A stretch of DNA of 64,000 bases from Tretioscincus oriximinensis. Its lineage: Eukaryota; Chordata; Lepidosauria; Squamata; Gymnophthalmidae. Positions 32,986 through 45,320 of the stretch are shown piece after piece. The notes beneath the pieces are model-generated. The model saw only the letters and a program-made list of their open reading frames with translations. It was not told the origin of the DNA and did not search any database. A program made the position numbers and the translations under genes. The DNA lies in assembly GCA_022410635.1 (NCBI GenBank), contig JAJVDF010000168.1, positions 1,424,156-1,488,155 of the forward strand, written 5' to 3'. Each line of letters starts with the position of its first letter. Position 1 is the first letter of the stretch.

Positions 32986-34164
32986 TAAATCTAAAACAAG
33001 AATAATTTTATTGAGTATGGATGTTTGTACATGGAACTATTCAGGAAGCTATTTTAAATTGACTAAAAGGCTTCTCAGATAAGTTGTTTCTTGAGAGTAA
33101 TAAATATAATTAATATCTAAATGCAAGGTCTTTGATTTTGCTGATTAATTCGTGCAATGAAATCTTCAAAGTAAGCCATTCAAGTTTTAATTAAGTGTGC
33201 ATCTGAGGTGGCATTTGATGGCTTAGGGCTGTTGGTTGGTCTAAGCGGACTATCTGTCACTTATTCTGAAACTTCAGCAGGATACATGAGGCACTTGTGA
33301 AATATCCTGAACGCCAAAGAAGAAAATGATTCTGATGTTTATCTCAGAAATGTGGTTACTAGAGAATGTGCATGAAGTCAGCAAATAATGTGTATTAATA
33401 TAAGCTCTTACTCAGGAGGTGCTCCAACTCTCTCTCTCTCTGAATTCTCTGATGCTCTCGGTTGAATGGCCTTGGGTAGTGTCCCATATTGCACTCTCAA
33501 CTGAAGACCAGTAGGGGTATGCTGAATGATAGAACACAAACATGAGTCCAACTTGCAAAGCAACCTAGTCCTAGCTGAATAAGTTCTTAATACCCTCTTA
33601 AAATCCATATTATGCCACCTTCTCTCTCGGTGGTCTGATGGATCCAGACAGTAATTTATGAGATAGCTCTCTTGCGTTCTGTTGAAATTAGAATGTAGCT
33701 TTGCTCTAAAATTTGTATCTAACTTCAAAATGAAAGATCCTGTGGTGAACTGTCAATGATAATCCAATATCANCATACCCCAGATACTTGGCAAGCCAAA
33801 GTTATTGCCATCAGGAATTCCACCTTTAGGGACAAAAATCTCAAGGAGACATGCCTCAATGGCTCAAAGAGGCGCATTTTAGGAAATATTGCTGGAATCA
33901 ATATGCTAGGTATTTGTAGAGATTTCTGCTTACCATCACTCACTTTGTAAAATGATCAGCTTCCGTTTTTATTTTTAAAAGCGTTGACACCTCTCAGAGC
34001 TATNTATCACCAGCCTCAACTGATTAAGTTCTTGCAAATAGAAATTATTTAGCTGATGGATGTCCACCTGGGAATTAAATTTAAAACTTTTTGAAGTGAG
34101 CAAAATTATGATGGGTTTTCAGTAGAGATTTTTCAAGTCTTATCTTGTACAACAATGTTTTCAT

Positions 34165-34380
34165 TGCCATATAAGAATATAGGAAACATAAGAGAAGACC
34201 TGTTGAATAAGACCATGATCCATCCAGACCGGTATTCTTTCTCACACAGTGACCCACCAGTTACTTCTGGACATTCTCAAGCAGAAGGGAAAAGCAAAAC
34301 ACTCTTCAAATGGTATTTAAAAGTTTCCTGCCTGCCTCTCCATCTGGATGGAGTATCTGGGCATCCGTTCTAGCAGTCAT
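34165..34380 (-). mobile_element. CR1 LINE 3' end, antisense, diverged
   Basis: TATAAGAATATAGGAAACATAAGAG (octamer tail complement), ATCCATCCAGACCGGTATTC, ACACAGTGACCCACCAG, CTGGGCATCCGTTCTAGC. Confidence 0.75.
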
Positions 34381-35205
34381 AGTCATTGATATACATTGAT
34401 ATACAATAGTCCCTGAAAGTTATGCGATTGGACAAAATGTGGATAAATCCCAGGGTCTGGAGTGATATCATCAANNTTCTAAAGCCAGAGCCAGGCTGGC
34501 AGCAGTTGCCATGGAGCAGCAGAACAACAGGAAAAGAACAATGCAGGAAGAGAGGGGGAACCTTAGTGGGTGGTGGGGTTGGAAGAGTAAGCTAGGACCC
34601 CCCACCCCCAAATTGTATGATACTTTGGCAATGGGTTTATTCCACTAGTCTGGAAATAAATTCTGTGCATCTCACTTAAGNCTACGGCTTTTGCTCTTAG
34701 GCAGGAAGGAGCAAGGTGACACGGAATGCCACCCAGAGCAGGATAAAGTGGTAGGCAAATGTGATGGATTACCAAAGTAACTGATTAGTGTTGCGTGGAA
34801 GCTGGCTGAACCGAGGGCCCCTGAACCATTTTAAACTAAGCAACAAGTGATCTGTTTGTTTTGGGAGGCTCGGGGATTTTACTTCATTTGTTTACATAGG
34901 CCAATCTGTATCCCAGAGCGATTTTCTATTCTGCATAGTGTACTAATGTGCATATTGGGGCTTTTTCTATGATCAGAGAGGAATTAGCTCATGTGATATG
35001 CAGAAGGTTATCAGCATTTGTGTNGGCTTTTTTGTTTAATGCATTGTTACCTTGGCCTTCAGTTTTAAAAGCTATTAGAACAGCTTCCAATGCATAATAC
35101 TAGTAATTTTCTTGTTCTTAGGCTTCCAAGGACAGGGAGAGAGGAAAAAAGTGATTGGGATGGTGGGAGGGAGGGATCTGTTGTTGTNAGTCCATTATTA
35201 AAGAA

Positions 35206-35657
35206 CTAGTAGAATTAGCCAATGGTGTTACCATAACACAACAGGCTCTAGCCCCTACATCCCCTTGCTCACATCCATGCCTCTGNCCACTCCCTCTCTC
35301 CTTTGCTGCTTCTTTGTTTCATTCCTTATTTCTTTCCATTTTCTTTCCTTACTTCTTCCTTTCTTCCTTTATTTTTCCTTTATCTTCCTTCATTCCCTTC
35401 CATCTTCCATCCATTCCTTCCTTTGTTCTTCCTTTCCCTCCCAGTACTGGTCCCAATACTGAACCACGGGGTATTCCGTTTCTCACATCTTTCCAGCCAG
35501 AGAACTGCCCATTTATTACTTCCCTCTGTTTTCTGTCTTTTAACCAGTTTCCAACCTAGGATTCTTGTCTCTGGAGGCTGCCAAAGTTCCGAGCCCTTTC
35601 ATTGGTGGTTATATCTTGGAATGTTGAACTCTCCCACACGCCTTTTATTACTTACGA
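35206..35657 (-). mobile_element. Helitron-like element, copy B, with CR1-derived core
   Basis: On the - strand it ends with the hairpin (GTGTTA/TAACAC stem) and CTAG at 35206-35209, followed by host T. It contains the purine tract and the CR1 RT homology (complement near 35445-35540: AGAGAACTGCCCATTTATTAC). The 5' end is TCGTAAG, i.e. TCATAAG with one change. A hAT element is inserted exactly at that 5' end. Confidence 0.8.
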
Positions 35658-36009
35658 CAGTGATGGTTAACCTATGACATGCATGTCAAAGGTGACACAC
35701 CGAGACATTTTGGGTGACACGTTGCCACCCTGATTGAATTAAAATGTAAGATTTTTTTAAAAAAATTGGGNAAAAAATGGGAAAAAAATTCAGTGCATTA
35801 AAATCAGTAAAAGAAACTGACTGAGAGATGAAGTTAGTAGTGCTTTCTTGGAATCGAAGTTTACGAAATACCAACCTTCAATTGAAGATTTAACAAATGA
35901 AATTCAGCAAAAAAAATCACTATGGTAAAGAATTATTTGTTTTAGCTTCTTTAATAAAAACATACGGGTATATCAATAATAAAAACTTTATTTTGCTAGA
36001 CTTCAGCTA

Positions 36010-36142
36010 CAAACATTATTTATTTATTATTATTATTATTATTTATTATTATTATTTTATTATTTTTATTAATACTTATGTTTTTATCAATATTTATAAT
36101 ATTTATATTTATAATATTTATATTTATAATATTTATATTTAC
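36010..36142. repeat. (TTA)n / TTTATAATA low-complexity tract
   Basis: TTATTATTATTATT grading into repeated TTTATAATATTTATA units. It lies directly before the L2-like tail, whose simple-sequence end it probably is. Confidence 0.8.
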
Positions 36143-36345
36143 ATTTTTATACCGCCCTATNCCCGTAGGTCTCAGGGCGGTTAACANTAAAATTATAATT
36201 TTAACACATTAAAAATAGCCATATCTAAAAATGGGGAGGAGACAGTAGTTTTCTTAGTCAAAGACCAGGCCAAAGACGTGTGTCTTCAAACGTTTTCTGA
36301 AAGTGCACAGAGAAGTGCACAAAATTATGGACATTTCCAGAAGTG
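36143..36345 (-). mobile_element. L2-like LINE 3' end, antisense, nested in the hAT
   Basis: TATACCGCCCTATNCCCGTA and GGTCTCAGGGCGGTTAACA, then GACCAGGCCAAAGACGTGTG and TTCAAACGTTTTCTGAAAGTGC (complement of the ORF2 end). It inserted after the hAT element did. Confidence 0.65.
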
Positions 36346-38874
36346 ACACAGTACCCAAATTAAGTTAGGTTTTTTTTTTTTACAAATTTTGACACACTGA
36401 GCCATCACTGACTTAAAATCAAAGAATCCTTATAGTACAGCCTCTCTTCTCACACTCTAGGATAAAATAGCTAGTTCTGTGCTCCCCACCCCTAAATTTA
36501 GTTACTACAGAGAGGCAGCTCTTAATATGGTGACGTATAATTGTAGTGAGATTTTGTTGGAAACAACTTTGCTTTTGATGACTTGAATATGGTTTTGTGT
36601 GATTTGCTGGAGATAGGTCCTAGTTTCACAGGTAACAAATTTTGCATTTGTCCGTTTATTATGGATGAATGCTTTAGAAGATTGAATGTATGAAAAATAT
36701 ATATAGCTAAACTGTGGTTTTCTTATGCTGTACCTGTGGCTGATCTTTCATGGCTAGTCTCTCATGACAGGAAATTATTTCAGAAGTCTAAAGTTTTCCA
36801 ATCAAACAGTACCTGGTTAAGTGATATACAATCTTAGTTTTTTTCCTTTCTGAGTATTTTTTGTTCTCAATTTTTACTTGCTGTTTGCAATTGTAGCTGG
36901 CAAGCTCTGCTTTAGATGGTGCCCTCGAGGTTGTTGAAGGTCAGATATGCAGTGTAGCTTGATTACATGTGTGTGGACTTTCTTATGTTGGATCTCCAAG
37001 TGATCACGGTGGACACAAAAGAGAAAGGTTGGTGGGGAACATTTTCTTGCATCAGACACCTGTTAAGCAGCACGTCTTATTCTAGTGATATGTTTTTATT
37101 CATTTCTAATGCTTTGCATGTACTGGTATATTATGGGTTTATCTTCAGTTGAGAATGAGTAATTGCATTGTGCTGCCACTGCTTATTAATGCAGAAGTAG
37201 CTTTAATGTGCATTTTGTGACATGTGCTGTGAAGATTTAAATCCATAGATGGATCCCTCCTTCCAGTAAGCAGAAAAAAATGCTTCTTGTGGGTTGGATT
37301 GGGCTCAGATTGGCTAAAGAGGATTCCTTCCATTCAGGGCTCACTGCAATGCAAGCTGGGAGCTGTAGTCCACCATGTGAGCTGTGCAGAAAAGGCTGAT
37401 CTCTGCTCAGGCAATGTGTCTCAGCAGGTCCTNCTGCCAGCACAAAAACAGCTGCATTTCACTGTTTACACATTTAGGCTGCTGCTGCTGCTACTACCAG
37501 CTTCGTGAACCTGCTTTGCAGTCAAGCTTTTATAATGAGCACATGTCGGAGTGAAAAATCGGTGTGGAAAAGCAGGCAAAAATACAACTAAGAAACATAA
37601 AACAGGAACAAATTCTGCCAGGAAGTAAAGAAACAAGAATTTGGCAGTTATTGTTTATTTCTGGAAAGCTGCCTATATTTCAGTGAACCATCTCCTGCTT
37701 AAGGGGTATATCTAGCGGATCTTAGATCTTTAAAACTTAATTAATTGCCTGCACGGGTGTAAATCATACTTAGTAACTTTTTTTTAATATGAAGCCCAGC
37801 TCAGAAATTGTTCCAGTACATATGTGAAATTTATTTATTTACTGACTGTTCCAGTCATTTGAGTGGATAGTGACAGAGGGTTTGGGGAAATTTTTGCAAG
37901 CAACAAAAGAAGTGTTGGCTTGGTAATTGGCTCATTGGAGATGTGTGAAAACTTGCAAGTTTTACAGCAGTGAATATAACTTTGAATTTCTCAGCTCTTT
38001 GTCAGCCTGCATGTTCCTGTGAAATAGTCATTTGGGAAAACGGAGTGCTACATGGAGAAATCTCAGACTGAGTTTATTTTTAAACAGCAGTCAAAAGACT
38101 TTTTGGCTCTTCTGTTGTGTCTCAGATATGAGCCTGTACTACTTGGGTAGCAGTGGGGAAGGATAATAGAATAACTAAAAAAGCTCTGGGATCCAGAAAA
38201 TACAAGGCTTTTGTTTACTCAAATTGTACTTCAGATGGAACAATGCAATAAATAAGACTTTTGTTACAGCTGTATCATTTGAAATTATAAATATATTAGG
38301 GGTAGGGGATCTTATTTAAAATGAAAAAGTATTTTTTTAATACAATCCCTCCCAAACACTAGGTGTGTCTGATTAATGGCAGGTATTTCCAATTAGTTGA
38401 CTTCTTGTTTGTTAACCCTATCTACTCTGAAGGTCTTGCATGGGTAGGTGGTGCTTTCCTTCTGTATCAGTGGCAGAGGCTATAGCCAATCAGAATCAGG
38501 CTGGGGATATCCCGCTTTGCTAGTTTTACCTCTTTCTTTATTATGGGCATCAAATAATTACAATAATAATAATTTTCCTGATTTTGTTTATAACTTNTTT
38601 GTTAAATTTTTGGTGATTTCAGAAATATTATTCTTAAGGTGTTTCATACTATTCAGCTAACAGCTGTAATTTAGTGATTAAATTTAAATTGATTGAATTA
38701 TTAATTGCGCTAATGTTTGGTCCTGATAAAGACGAAGCTTTTGAAGGGGGTCAAACTGCAGCAGCAGGGAAGGTTTGATTTTTAGTAATTGGTTTTGCTA
38801 ACAACTTCCAATATTCAAGTTTCAATACACAGTTTTGATATTAGCAACTGATTTTGCTTTGTTTCCTGTTCTAG

Positions 38875-39020
38875 ATTATTTTTAAAGACCACACAGTGTG
38901 TGGTGTTGCCTGTAGCCTTCAGTCGTGGAACAGAACCAACCACCATGTGCTAAGATTTGAAGTGTGTGGATTTTAAAAATTTGAGTGCTTCTGGATTATA
39001 AAGAAAAAAAGACAGTGAAA
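38875..39020 (+). other. MEF2A: MEF2A exon 2, untranslated part
   Basis: The acceptor is a pyrimidine-rich TTTGTTTCCTGTTCTAG ending at 38874. The exon continues 146 bases to the ATG. An in-frame TAA (38997-38999) lies upstream of the ATG, so the start codon is not an internal methionine of a longer frame. Weaker AG positions a few dozen bases downstream could serve as alternative acceptors. Confidence 0.8.
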
Positions 39021-39074
39021 ATGGGGAGAAAGAAAATACAGATTACAAGAATAATGGACGAACGGAACAGACAG
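39021..39074 (+). CDS. MEF2A: MEF2A coding exon, codons 1-18 (start of MADS box)
   Basis: Encodes MGRKKIQITRIMDERNRQ, the invariant N-terminus of vertebrate MEF2 proteins. This is the N-terminal arm and start of helix 1 of the MADS box, which contacts the minor groove and A/T core of the MEF2 site. The start is chosen because MEF2 proteins begin MGRKKIQ and because GTGAAAATGG is a good initiation context (A at -3, G at +4). It ends exactly at a codon boundary (phase 0) before the donor GTAAGA at 39075, as expected for this gene family. It joins to 56551-56754. MEF2A is a nuclear MADS-box transcription factor controlling muscle, neuronal and immune gene expression, binding DNA as homo- or heterodimers. 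Confidence 0.96.
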
Positions 39075-39377
39075 GTAAGAAACAGAACTATTTGGGACTA
39101 TGTTTACAGTTTGTTTATTTCATTTCCTTGTGAGTTGCTATGACCATATCAGAAACTCTCAGGTTCAGGAATATTAGTATAATAGATGCACATGTTAAAA
39201 AAAACCAAAAAACGAACCCAGAGTATTTTTAAAAGGGTACATAAAGAAGAAGTTTCAGTAGTGTGAAGATACATTCACTTATTTTAAGTATAACATTGAT
39301 TTGCTTTGATTCTTCTTTATTTTACTAGATCTTTGTACATTGGCTCTTGGGAAGCTGTATCTCAATTAGCTGTTAAA

Positions 39378-39780
39378 TAAGAACTTTAGAAGAGTCCTCT
39401 TGAAATGGGCCACAGTCTATCTCCCATTCTAACGCCACNAGGGACAGAAGAATGCATAATCTTAAATAGCTTTTGACTCTCTGCAAATGGGATTCAGAGG
39501 AATCCTGTCTGTTTCTTCAATCTGGATACAATATCTGTTTTAAAGCTATCCAGGCGGGCTGCTGTCACCACCTCTTCTAGTGGTAAATTCAACAGAGCAG
39601 TGATCCCCTTGGTAAAAAAATACCGTACTTCCATCGCTTCTGACTCTCGTGTATGGAAGTTAATTCNATTTCTGTAAGTGCCTTTTAAAGACCTACATTG
39701 CTGTGACATGCCCCCTTCCCCTTGGTGGGTGTGAGGTGGGTAGATATTCTGGTAGAGGCGAACTAGCATTGACAGAGATG
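39378..39780 (-). mobile_element. CR1 LINE 3' fragment, antisense, diverged
   Basis: AAGAACTTTAGAAGAGTCCTC, GGGCCACAGTCTATCTCCC, AGGAATCCTGTCTGTTTCTTC, then TTTAAAGCTATCCAGGCGGG and CACCTCTTCTAGTGGTAAATTC (coding complement). It lies only 300 bp after exon 2. Confidence 0.75.
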
Positions 39781-40739
39781 CTTTATTAGGGAACTGAGAT
39801 ACTTGTATTTTCCTGTAGTTGGATGAGGAACACTGTTAAAAACCATGGAGTTCCAGAAGGAGAACTGGAGAAGTCTAACCACTACAGTTTTTTGTTATTA
39901 ACTATGCTTTGAATTGAATATAGTTTGGTTGCTTTGAATCCAGTTTCTGAAGATAAAAATAATTTCAAGATGTTAAGCAAATATCAGTGCATTTAGTACC
40001 CTCTGACTCGAAAGAACCTTAAACTTTTCCCCTTTAGTATCAAGGTTTTTATACGGTATGACTGTTTCCAGTATTTTGGGCTGAAAAAAGAGGATTAAAT
40101 TACATTAAATGAGAAAAAAGCTTGTTTTAGTGGCATGGAGCTAACATTGGTGTTATATATCATTTGTTGTTATGTGTCAACCCGCTACTCAATTATAAAA
40201 CCATTTTGATACTGCTTTTTAAAATGAATTATTTTAGAAAGTACTAATTTAAGTGTAAAGAACAACTGCATTTTTTGATCCTTGCTTGGTAAAACATTCA
40301 CGACTATTAAAATGCAATTCAAGGCTTTTTTTGAAAAAAACTTTAGAACCTCTTGTTGTATAGGGGAGCTTGGCAGAAACATCACAGGCAATTTATTTCA
40401 GTAACATAAAAGTACCACAGTTTGGATATTTTGAGGAGATTTCTAATCTAATTTATGAATATGAAATACCTAATTTAAGAAATTCTAGGTTAATAGAAAT
40501 ATTGGGAACATAAAATAAATGCTACTGAGAAATAATGCATTTATGTTGCAAACTGAATACATTATGGAAAACTGGTGAGAAAGTTTGCATGATGTATTGT
40601 GTACAATATGCTTATAATATCCAAGATGAATAATTTAAATTTTATTCACTTTATAGTTTCCAATAAAGATAAAGTTAAAAAAATATATATGAAAAAATAG
40701 ATTTCTGTGAATGGGCCTTTAAACACTAAGACACATGTG

Positions 40740-41170
40740 GTAGTTAACTTACTTGGACCTACAACCTATCCTGGCACAGCTAAGACAAAGGAACAAATAC
40801 TTGGTTGATCAATTGGTAATGGCAGTTCAAGCAGTAATTGCGGTGGGTTGGAAAGGCTGTACAAAATGGAAATTGAATCAATGGCATCATTAAATCACTG
40901 AACGGTTCATGATGGATGCCATCAGAGATAAAGTAAATACTTTAAATATACAGAGTAAAAATAATTGGATGTCAAACTGGGTCAAACTAACGAAACGGTT
41001 GGGTAGCTTATTAAGACTTATTGGTCAATAAAATAGTTAAATATATACTGAAATATTTCACTTTCCCCCATAGGCCTAAGGGCTGGGAGAAGGAAGGACA
41101 ACTGGAAGGATATTCTTGTATTTTATTTCCAGTAGTGTGTTTTTTCTTTGTATGTTAAATTTGAAAAGAA
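40740..41170 (+). mobile_element. L1-like LINE ORF2 C-terminal remnant
   Basis: One frame reads QAVIAVGWKGCTKWKLNQW and then MMDAIRDKVN after a stop, resembling the extreme C-terminus of L1 ORF2 (AxxxIxxxWK...W). Broken by stops; the clade assignment is tentative. Confidence 0.45.
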
Positions 41171-41189
41171 AGCTGTCTTGATGTATCTC

Positions 41190-41262
41190 TGACTAACCTG
41201 CCTTATAGGATTACTGCGAGGATAGAATGGAGGAGAAGAGAAAGAAGTCTGGTACTTTGGGC
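41190..41262 (+). mobile_element. SINE body fragment
   Basis: CTGACTAACCTGCCTTATAGG and TTACTGCGAGGATAGAATGGAGGAGAAG resemble the squamate SINE body block (ACCTACCTCACAGGG..., GAGGATAAAATGGAGGAGAG). Head and tail are missing. Confidence 0.5.
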
Positions 41263-43394
41263 CATTCCTTGTCTTATTTCCGCCTTATTGAGAGTTCATC
41301 TCAGCACTGTGAAGCTTAGCATCTTCTCTTGACCTTGCCAGGCTGACTAAGTAGTCTTTACCTGCTCTTAGACTTTTTAATGAAGTAACATTGGAAGCCA
41401 ATGTTATTTCCATAGACTTTGGTAAACAAAAATGGATCACACCCCTTCTGTTTCCTAATCTAACCTACAGTACCTCCCTTAAGATCTTGTCCCCACTGAA
41501 CCCTTATTCTGGGTTATATCGTGGAACAGGAGCATCCCATCTACATGCTAGTGTAGACTATGGCAGCCCCCGGATGGTATACATTGTCCTGTGGGTAGCC
41601 AAGCTTTATCCTGAGATATATGGCTCAGTGACCCAAAGTAGCACAGTCATTCTGTATTTTCTAACCAAGTTTTCATTGGTTGTCATGTTACAGTCTGATT
41701 GGAGTCCATGTTTCTCTTGGGAAGTGATGGCGATGGTAGACTCCAAGACCCTTTACTAGCTGTGAGTAAAATATCTAGAACGCACTGAATCCCATCAAAT
41801 GGAATTCCAGAGCAGATGCCCTGGGCCCTTATATATGGCAAGTGAATCACTCTTTATTATAGATTAAAATGAGACTGAATAAACCAGTGATGGACTGGTT
41901 TGAAAGCTGATACAAGCAGAAGGTACTATTCTTTACCTAAAAAGCTTTCTTTTGTAGTGCAAGGAGAAACACATTTCTCCATTCCATCGCCTTTGCCTTT
42001 GTGCCTATTGGCAGCTGGGTTCTTTTGCACTCTCGGTGTATTTTAAGTGTTTTTAAGNGTTCCAGGTTTCCTTGAACAATTTCATTGACTTTCAAAATGC
42101 TTTCTGAAAGATTGGCATTTCTGTTGATTGGATCCAGATTGGATTTCTGTTTGTTTTTGAAATGATTTTTATTCATTTCAATTTCATATTACATCGATGT
42201 AACACATAGCTGTACAATCATCTTACATATTCCATATCCTCCTCACTCGTATCTTCTTTCCCTCCTTCCTTCCCCCAATTCACCNTCGCACTGTTGCTCT
42301 TGGGAATTTCTTTATTATTGGTGCTTAGGCTGAATTATGGATTTTAAACTGTTTTTTGTATGCCTTTTTTTCCCCTTAAAGGCCAGCCTGGGATTGTTTG
42401 TTGATAAGTAATTAAAAATCAAATCCTAACCAAAATTTGATCATCTTCTCTTTTATACTCTTTAGCCACACAATGGCAGTCCATTTTATTTCATGTCTGT
42501 TTTGCTAACCATGTGGCGAGGAACAGTTTTAAGTATGTCTATTCAGCTAGGATTATATCTAAACTCAAGCTCTGTATACAAAGTATTTAATACTCAAGGG
42601 GATTATAATTAACATGAGGTTGTCATTGTAGTGGTAATTAGGAACCCTTATCTCCTGGATGAGCTGGAGGCCATTTATATAATTGAGCTACTCTGAATAA
42701 ATGGTTGTAAATGGGCTATCAAGGGTTCCTGAAATAATAATAGGAAGCTTCTTTTCTTTAAAAAGAAAAATAGCAAGTTTAACTTTTGTTAACGTTTTAA
42801 GTGTTCAATTAGAATACTTCACGTGCAACTCGAAAGAGTCCCATGTAAATAATTTTCACATATATGCAATGTATAAAATGCCTCTAAATAGGAAAAAAAA
42901 TCCCCTTGGTCATTAAAGTTTGATTTCGTCCAATCAGACCTTTTGCTTCTGATAAAAATCAGATGATGGTAGTGGATTGGAGGATAAGACAAGGAAAGAG
43001 TGCATAAGACTGAGAAGGGTATCTGTAGGGAAGGTAACTCATAAGCCCTGAATATTTGAAGGAACACCTCCTGTACATACCTGCCTGCACCCAAAGATCC
43101 TCTGGTGAGGCTCAACCCAGTNAGTCCAGTGACACAGATTATCATAGGCCACTCCCAAAAGCACATACANGTCAAAGCTGTATCGTGTGATCCATGCGCG
43201 AAACACTTGTGAAAACTTTGTGATAGCACTTCCAGAGCTGGAGCTGGAAGTAGCATCAAAAGGGTGTGGGACTTTCCAATTTTTTGGCAGAAGTGACACA
43301 AAAGGGCCAAATTATCACATCTGAGATGCTCAGCCTTATATAGCAGGTCTAGTATGATCCCACCCATATTTGTAAGATAATTCTCACATGATAC

Positions 43395-43730
43395 AATCCC
43401 ACCTACCTCACTCTTTTACGAGGAATGGTTAAAGGATCTAGGGATATTTAGTTTTCAAAAGAGAAGATTGAGAGGAAATATGATGGCAGTCTGAAATATC
43501 TGAAGGGCTGTCAGAGATCAGAAGGATCAACTTTGTTCTCATTGACACATTGAAGGACTAGAAACAATGGGATGAAACTGCAAGGAAGTANATTTAGATT
43601 AGGTATCAGGAAAACTTTCTGATAGTAAGGGTGATAAACCAGAGGAACAGTTTGCCACAGGAGGTAGTGGGTTCCCCTTCACTGCAGCTACAGATTCTTA
43701 GGATTTTAAAATTTCTGATGCTTTTACCAA
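43395..43730 (+). mobile_element. CR1 LINE 3' fragment, older subfamily
   Basis: Frame fragments read LGIFSFQKRRLRGNMMAV and later EEQFATGG, matching the CR1 ORF2 C-terminus of the older amniote subfamilies (GGTGATAAACCAGAGGAACAG, GGAGGTAGTGGGTTCCCCTTCACTG). Different from the young subfamily at 10.7 kb. A second copy is at 63065-63235. Confidence 0.75.
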
Positions 43731-44329
43731 TGTTACATAGTCTATCTACTGTGATAAGTTTCTTAAAATCAATTGATTTAGAACATTTTTACAGGCAAGA
43801 CTCAATTTTGTTCTGAACTTGGAATCAACTCTAATTTTGAGAGGTTCTATACTGATAATCTGGAACTGTGTGTTCCAAATTTGGAATATTCCCGTTGTAA
43901 ACTGCACATGCCAATTGATGGAAGCAATATTCAGCTTTACTAACCGTCTCCGGTAGAGATAGAACAGGTGCCTTGTTAAAAAAAGAAAGAAAAAAGAAAA
44001 CATTTTCTAAATTAGGACGAAATTCTTTGTAGCTATAATGAGTGCTAGTAAGATTCAGAGCAGCTGATAAATAATTTTCTCCTTCCCCTTCTTTAGGAGA
44101 AAAATGAGGCTATAATTATTGATACTTGCTTTTTTACTGGCATATGTTTCTCTGCGGCTGTGCCTTGCAGCTGTGGGGTGGGAAAGATTTAGATTCTATG
44201 GATATGAAAAGCCACATGGGTGCAGCCCTTCCCTGCCTAAACAGTCTTTTCTTTTTTTAGGATAACTGCCAGCATCAGTTATCCTGTTCCTTTTGGGCCA
44301 GGAGCAACCTGGCCACAGTACTCCATTTT

Positions 44330-44775
44330 CAGGTAAAATCCAGACTGAACTGTTGCAATACACTGTATATAGGGCTACCCTTGAAGATGGTTCAGAAGTT
44401 GCAGCTGGTTCAAATCACAATAGCCAGGCTTCTAACTGGTACAGCTAGCTGGGTGCATATTACACTAATCCTGAAAGAACTGCACTGGCTGCCTATTTGC
44501 TACTGAACCCAATTAAAGATACTATTATCGATATATAAGGCCCCAAATGGCTTGGCCCACAAATATTTCAAAGGACACCTCCTCCCATATATAACTGCTT
44601 GCATCTTAAGATCTTCTGTTGAATACTTCTTGATGGTCCTGCCAGTTTCACTCAGCAAAGGGGTGTGAGTATGTGGGATGGCTTTCCTGTGGTAGCCCCC
44701 CTCTGAAGTGTGTCAGGCATCTATATTTGTATTTNTTGAGATGCCTGGTGAAGACGCATCTGTTCACTTTGGAAT
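44330..44775 (+). mobile_element. L2-like LINE, 3' part (first segment)
   Basis: Degenerate frame with ELHWLPI followed by LKI...YKAPNGLAHKYF and ILRSSVE, typical of L2-group ORF2 C-termini. The element continues at 45010 after an inserted CR1 end. Confidence 0.65.
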
Positions 44776-45003
44776 TCAGAAGAGGTGCTGATAGCTAGCA
44801 GCCTGGATCGCTTTAAGATAAGATTTGACAAGTTTGTGGACACTAAGTGTATAAATAGCTAATAGAATAGATCTTTTGATGCTGCCTACAGGCAGTATTC
44901 CTGAAATACCATTTGCCAGGGAATCAAGAATAGGTGAAGATTTTGCCTTCTTTTGTTTCAGACTGCCCAGGTGCAATTGGTGGGGTCCTCTTATGTTCAG
45001 CTG
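44776..45003 (+). mobile_element. CR1 LINE 3' end inserted into the L2-like copy
   Basis: GAAGAGGTGCTGATAGCTAGC, CACTAAGTGTATAAATAGC, CTGAAATACCATTTGCCAGGG, and the closing CTCTTATGTTC. It splits the L2-like LINE into 44330-44775 and 45004-45140. Confidence 0.8.
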
Positions 45004-45140
45004 AGCAGACAACCTTCTCTCTCCCTGCAGACACTGTTTACCCTTTTTAACTGTTCTGGTTTAGCTGTTTTTATGATTTTTCTGTTACCACCCTGTGGCC
45101 TTTGGGTATAGGGCCTGATATAAATGTAAGTAAGTAAATA
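45004..45140 (+). mobile_element. L2-like LINE, tail (second segment)
   Basis: GTTACCACCCTGTGGCCTTTGGGTATAGGGCCTGATATAAATG with an AAGT-type tail (GTAAGTAAGTAAAT): the conserved end of the L2-like family. Confidence 0.65.
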
Positions 45141-45152
45141 TCAGACTTACAA

Positions 45153-45320
45153 AAGGATGGATGCCTGTAGGTTGGGAAAAAAGGCAGTAGGTCACTAAAT
45201 GCCAGTACCAGGGAGTTGAGAGCAGGTGAAAGTTTTGTAACCAGAAGGTTGGACTACTACATGGACAGGATAATGAATTGGGTGGGCTGTATGGACTCCT
45301 CTTGTGATCTTATGTTCTTG
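45153..45320 (+). mobile_element. CR1 LINE 3' tail
   Basis: AGGATGGATGCCTGTAGG, GGGAGTTGAGAGCAGGTGAA and CTCCTCTTGTGATCTTATGTTCTTG: diverged CR1 3' UTR. Confidence 0.65.

Larger units (their letters stand above)
35658..36410. mobile_element. hAT-type DNA transposon, non-autonomous
   Basis: Terminal inverted repeats CAGTGATGG...CCATCACTG, flanked by 8-bp imperfect duplications ACTTACGA (35650-35657) and ACTTAAAA (36411-36418). Eight-bp duplications are the hAT hallmark. The inside holds an AT-rich (TTA)n region and a nested L2-like tail; no transposase is visible. Confidence 0.8.
14217..38874 (+). other. MEF2A: MEF2A intron 1
   Basis: Runs from the donor GTAAGTG to the acceptor TTTCCTGTTCTAG. 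From about 15.0 to 20.2 kb it is nearly free of recognisable repeats except a palindromic MITE at 18.0 kb. Between 20.3 and 36.4 kb it holds antisense CR1 ends, L2-like tails, Helitron-like elements and a hAT. No further coding exon was seen. The size and the repeat assignments depend on exon 1 being the true first exon. Confidence 0.75.

Noticed and set aside
36010..36142. AT-rich replication origin or matrix attachment site
   Set aside because: A TTA-type simple repeat at the tail of an antisense L2-like LINE inside a hAT element explains it.
38875..38945. Alternative acceptors such as GCCTGTAG within exon 2
   Set aside because: They lack the upstream pyrimidine tract of the 38874 site; they would only shorten the 5' UTR and cannot be decided without cDNA.
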